Assembly (NCBI GenBank): GCA_030671985.1
Contig: DAOVHI010000074.1
Coordinates: 1-7,164 of the forward strand
Length of the DNA: 7,164 nt
Origin: a bacterium
GTDB lineage: Bacteria; JAHJDO01
Direction of reading: 5' to 3'
In this document: positions 5,978 to 7,164 of the stretch, piece after piece
Position numbering within the stretch: position 1 is the stretch's first letter
Layout: each line of letters begins with the position of its first letter
Program-made: the position numbers and the translations under genes
Notes under the pieces: generated by a model
The model's database searches: none
Seen by the model: only the letters and a program-made list of their open reading frames with translations
What the model was told of the DNA's origin: nothing

Positions 5978-6013
5978 AAAAAGAGGGAATATGAAATGGC
6001 AGATTTGATATTC
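5955..6013 (+). repeat. Palindromic repeat, copy 3, right flank of the DUF559 gene
   Basis: The head AACTCACTCTGACCCTCTCTT is followed by AAGAGGG at 5981-5987; the stem is weaker than in copies 1 and 2, with about 6 bp, one mismatch, then 2 bp, because GA is missing from the right arm. After 8 nt the tail ATGGCAGATTTGATATTC occurs at 5996-6013. It has the same orientation as copy 1. As at pgpA, the head is read as LTLTLS plus a stop in the same frame, here ending the DUF559 protein. It lies between the DUF559 gene and the promoter of the next unit; no T run follows, so it is a poor intrinsic terminator. Confidence 0.72.
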
Positions 6014-6024
6014 TGAAATGGTTT

Positions 6025-6052
6025 TTGTCTTGTAAATTATAAGGTCTATATT
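6025..6052 (+). promoter_or_regulatory. Candidate sigma-70-type promoter for the GYF_2 gene
   Basis: TTGTCT (6025-6030), a 16-nt spacer and TATATT (6047-6052) lie in the 113-nt gap after the DUF559 frame, about 38 nt before the next ATG. An alternative pair is TTGTAA (6030-6035) with TATTCT (6054-6059) at 18 nt. AT-rich DNA produces such matches easily, so this is supported mainly by its place at the only clear operon break in the window. Confidence 0.4.
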
Positions 6053-6075
6053 GTATTCTTAACTATTGGAAAAAT

Positions 6076-6082
6076 AAGGGAG
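6076..6082 (+). promoter_or_regulatory. Strong Shine-Dalgarno AAGGGAG before the GYF_2 gene
   Basis: AAGGGAG ends 8 nt before ATG 6091, the clearest ribosome binding site in the window, and fixes the start of the GYF_2 membrane protein. Confidence 0.7.
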
Positions 6083-6090
6083 AAAGTGTT

Positions 6091-6978
6091 ATGAATGATA
6101 AATCTTCTTTGCAATGGTATATAAAAGCGCATGATGGCAAAGAGTACGGACCGGTAGATTTGGAGACTCTGAAGAAATGGGTTACGGAGAAAAGAGTTCA
6201 GCCTTTAGATCTTATCAAAGGATCCGGTATGGATGACTGGGTTGCTGCATCCTCAGCCCCTGAAATTAAGGATGTTTTTTCTTCTACTGCTATGCCCGCA
6301 GAACCACAACCGGCCTCACAGACAAAAGAACTTTTGGAAATTGGAGAACTGCTGAAAATAAGCTGGTCAATGATAAAGAATAATATAGTAAGTCTTCTTG
6401 GAATAATTGCCCTTTATCTGGTAGCTACGACAGTAGTAGGATTTTTGCCGAATATTTTTAAAGCGCTTGCTCTTCCTATAACAATTATCATCCAACTAAT
6501 TACCGGCATAGGATTGATCTTTGCAATAAATAGTGTTCTTGAGGGGAATTCAGTAGATATAAAGGAATCCTATAAAACAGGTTTTAAAAAATTCTTCCCA
6601 TATCTCTGGGTAAGCATTCTTGTGGGTCTAGCAGTATTTGGAGGAGCTTTATTATTAATTATCCCCGGAATTATATTTGCTGTCTGGTTTTCCCTTGCTG
6701 GTTATGTGCGTGTAATTGAAGGAACTGGAGGTACCGCTGCTCTAAAAAGGAGTAAGCAGCTTGTAAAAGGCAATTGGTGGTATGTGCTTGGCGCGCCGCT
6801 TGTATGCGGAATTGTGTACGGAATATGTATATATGTTCCTTTTGGTATTTTGTATGCTGTATTGATGTTTGGTAAACTATGCACCCCGATTTTTCAGATA
6901 CCTGCAAGTTTGATAATGATAACCTCGACGACGGTTTATGTCCTGATGTTTAGAAATTTGAGGGATGTTAAAGGATAA
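6091..6978 (+). CDS. GYF_2-domain multi-span membrane protein, function unknown
   Basis: A 295-residue protein in two parts. Residues about 7-63 are a cytoplasmic GYF_2 (DUF4339) domain: WYIKAHDGKEYGPVDLETL, then the W30 and DDW at 48-50, the usual aromatic and Gly-Pro pattern of a fold that binds peptides or forms adaptors. After a Pro/Ala-rich linker (64-78), a membrane region has about five to six hydrophobic segments (about 98-120, 126-148, 170-205, 230-262, 265-287). The loop IIPGIIFAVWFSLAGYVRVIEG, then ALKRSKQLVKGNWW (about 190-230) is the hallmark of a broad family of YciC/DUF975-like or glycerophosphodiesterase-membrane-domain proteins, with no established enzymatic activity. The start is fixed by a strong Shine-Dalgarno, and the gene follows a plausible promoter. 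NfeD begins 7 nt downstream, so the two are probably cotranscribed and may both act in membrane quality control; that link is inference. Confidence 0.87.
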   Translation: MNDKSSLQWYIKAHDGKEYGPVDLETLKKWVTEKRVQPLDLIKGSGMDDWVAASSAPEIKDVFSSTAMPAEPQPASQTKELLEIGELLKISWSMIKNNIVSLLGIIALYLVATTVVGFLPNIFKALALPITIIIQLITGIGLIFAINSVLEGNSVDIKESYKTGFKKFFPYLWVSILVGLAVFGGALLLIIPGIIFAVWFSLAGYVRVIEGTGGTAALKRSKQLVKGNWWYVLGAPLVCGIVYGICIYVPFGILYAVLMFGKLCTPIFQIPASLIMITSTTVYVLMFRNLRDVKG

Positions 6979-6985
6979 AGTTGGA

Positions 6986-7164
6986 ATGATAAAATTTAAA
7001 ACAAGTTTTGTCTCATTGTTACTGCTTGCTTTAATATATCCATGTTCTCCCTTGCATGCTGAAGACGGCAATGTGTATGTTATTCCTGTTCATGGAACGA
7101 TTGATCTTGGGCTTGCAAGCTTTGTTAAACGTTCTGTCAAGGAAGCAGAAGCAGTAGGCGCAAA
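6986..7164 (+). CDS. NfeD-type membrane-bound serine protease (ClpP class), N-terminus only
   Basis: Only 59 complete codons are visible; the gene runs off the right edge. Residues 1-25 form a Sec signal peptide (IKFK n-region, Leu-rich core, LHA|ED cleavage site). The mature start NVYVIPVHGTIDLGLASFVK followed by RSVKEAEAVGA is the characteristic opening of long-form NfeD proteases: a beta strand with the VIP-V-GTID motif and then the helix preceding the usual AxxVVLxIDTPGG strand. Those proteins have a ClpP-like Ser/Lys protease domain, membrane helices and a C-terminal OB-fold, and usually act with a stomatin-like SPFH protein encoded next door, which would be expected downstream. The ATG has AAGGA at 6971-6975, inside the end of the preceding gene. 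The catalytic residues are outside the window, so activity cannot be judged. Confidence 0.85.
   Translation, partial: MIKFKTSFVSLLLLALIYPCSPLHAEDGNVYVIPVHGTIDLGLASFVKRSVKEAEAVGA

Larger units (their letters stand above)
5497..6013. mobile_element. Putative DUF559 cassette bounded by inverted palindromic repeats
   Basis: About 0.5 kb holding, in order, an AATGGAGATTTGATGTATT sequence overlapping the end of the lipoprotein gene (5497-5515), inverted repeat copy 2, the frameshifted DUF559 gene, repeat copy 3, and a second AATGGCAGATTTGATATTC (5995-6013). The outer pair are imperfect direct repeats that could be a target duplication or be part of the repeat tail. A nuclease gene enclosed by oppositely oriented hairpins, together with a solo hairpin elsewhere in the window, is what a small self-spreading element with orphan ends would leave. 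No transposase of a known insertion-sequence family is present, so the element status is inferred; simple co-location of repeats with a DUF559 gene remains possible. Confidence 0.4.

Noticed and set aside
3331-6013. CRISPR-like array from the repeats
   Set aside because: Only three dispersed copies, in mixed orientation and without regular spacers or cas genes.
6671-7071. Minus-strand frames over the GYF_2 and NfeD genes
   Set aside because: They are antisense to well-supported proteins with no start signals or family features.

Overview
The window is a compact, AT-rich bacterial chromosome segment with every supported gene on the + strand. The gene set (PheT, RodZ-like protein, PgsA, PgpA, NfeD-type protease, a diderm-style lipoprotein) points to an uncultured or poorly studied diderm bacterium. 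The pseudopilin-like C-terminal module on the lipoprotein and the GYF_2 membrane protein would suit the PVC/Omnitrophota neighbourhood, but this taxonomic guess is weak and rests only on protein style.

Region 1 (1-3357) is a tightly packed housekeeping operon. It holds the 3' half of pheT, a small coiled-coil protein, a RodZ-like cytoskeletal protein, pgsA and pgpA. Genes are separated by 4-5 nt or overlap (TAATG at rodZ/pgsA, ATGA at pgsA/pgpA). PgsA makes phosphatidylglycerophosphate and PgpA dephosphorylates it to phosphatidylglycerol, so two consecutive steps are translationally linked. RodZ and the coiled-coil protein suggest coordination of envelope growth or division with lipid synthesis.

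Region 2 (3331-5517) begins with a palindromic repeat that supplies the last codons and stop of pgpA and probably the ribosome binding site of the next gene. That gene encodes a CPBP (CAAX-protease-like) membrane protein, followed by a 438-residue lipoprotein of unknown function.

Region 3 (about 5497-6013) is the most unusual part. A small DUF559 (Vsr-like/restriction-endonuclease-fold) gene lies between two oppositely oriented copies of the same palindromic repeat seen at the end of pgpA. The gene is split by a -1 frameshift exactly at T TTT TTA, a canonical slippery heptamer; correcting it gives a normal 119-residue DUF559 protein. The cassette is also bracketed by similar direct sequences. 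I propose that the repeat and the DUF559 gene form a small mobile unit, comparable in logic to REP sequences with their RAYT transposases, but this is a hypothesis.

Region 4 (6014-7164) starts a new transcription unit with a plausible promoter and a good Shine-Dalgarno. It encodes a GYF_2 multi-span membrane protein and then, 7 nt downstream, the signal peptide and start of an NfeD-type serine protease that runs off the window. I see no tRNA, rRNA, riboswitch or CRISPR array, and no gene-free stretch over 300 bases.
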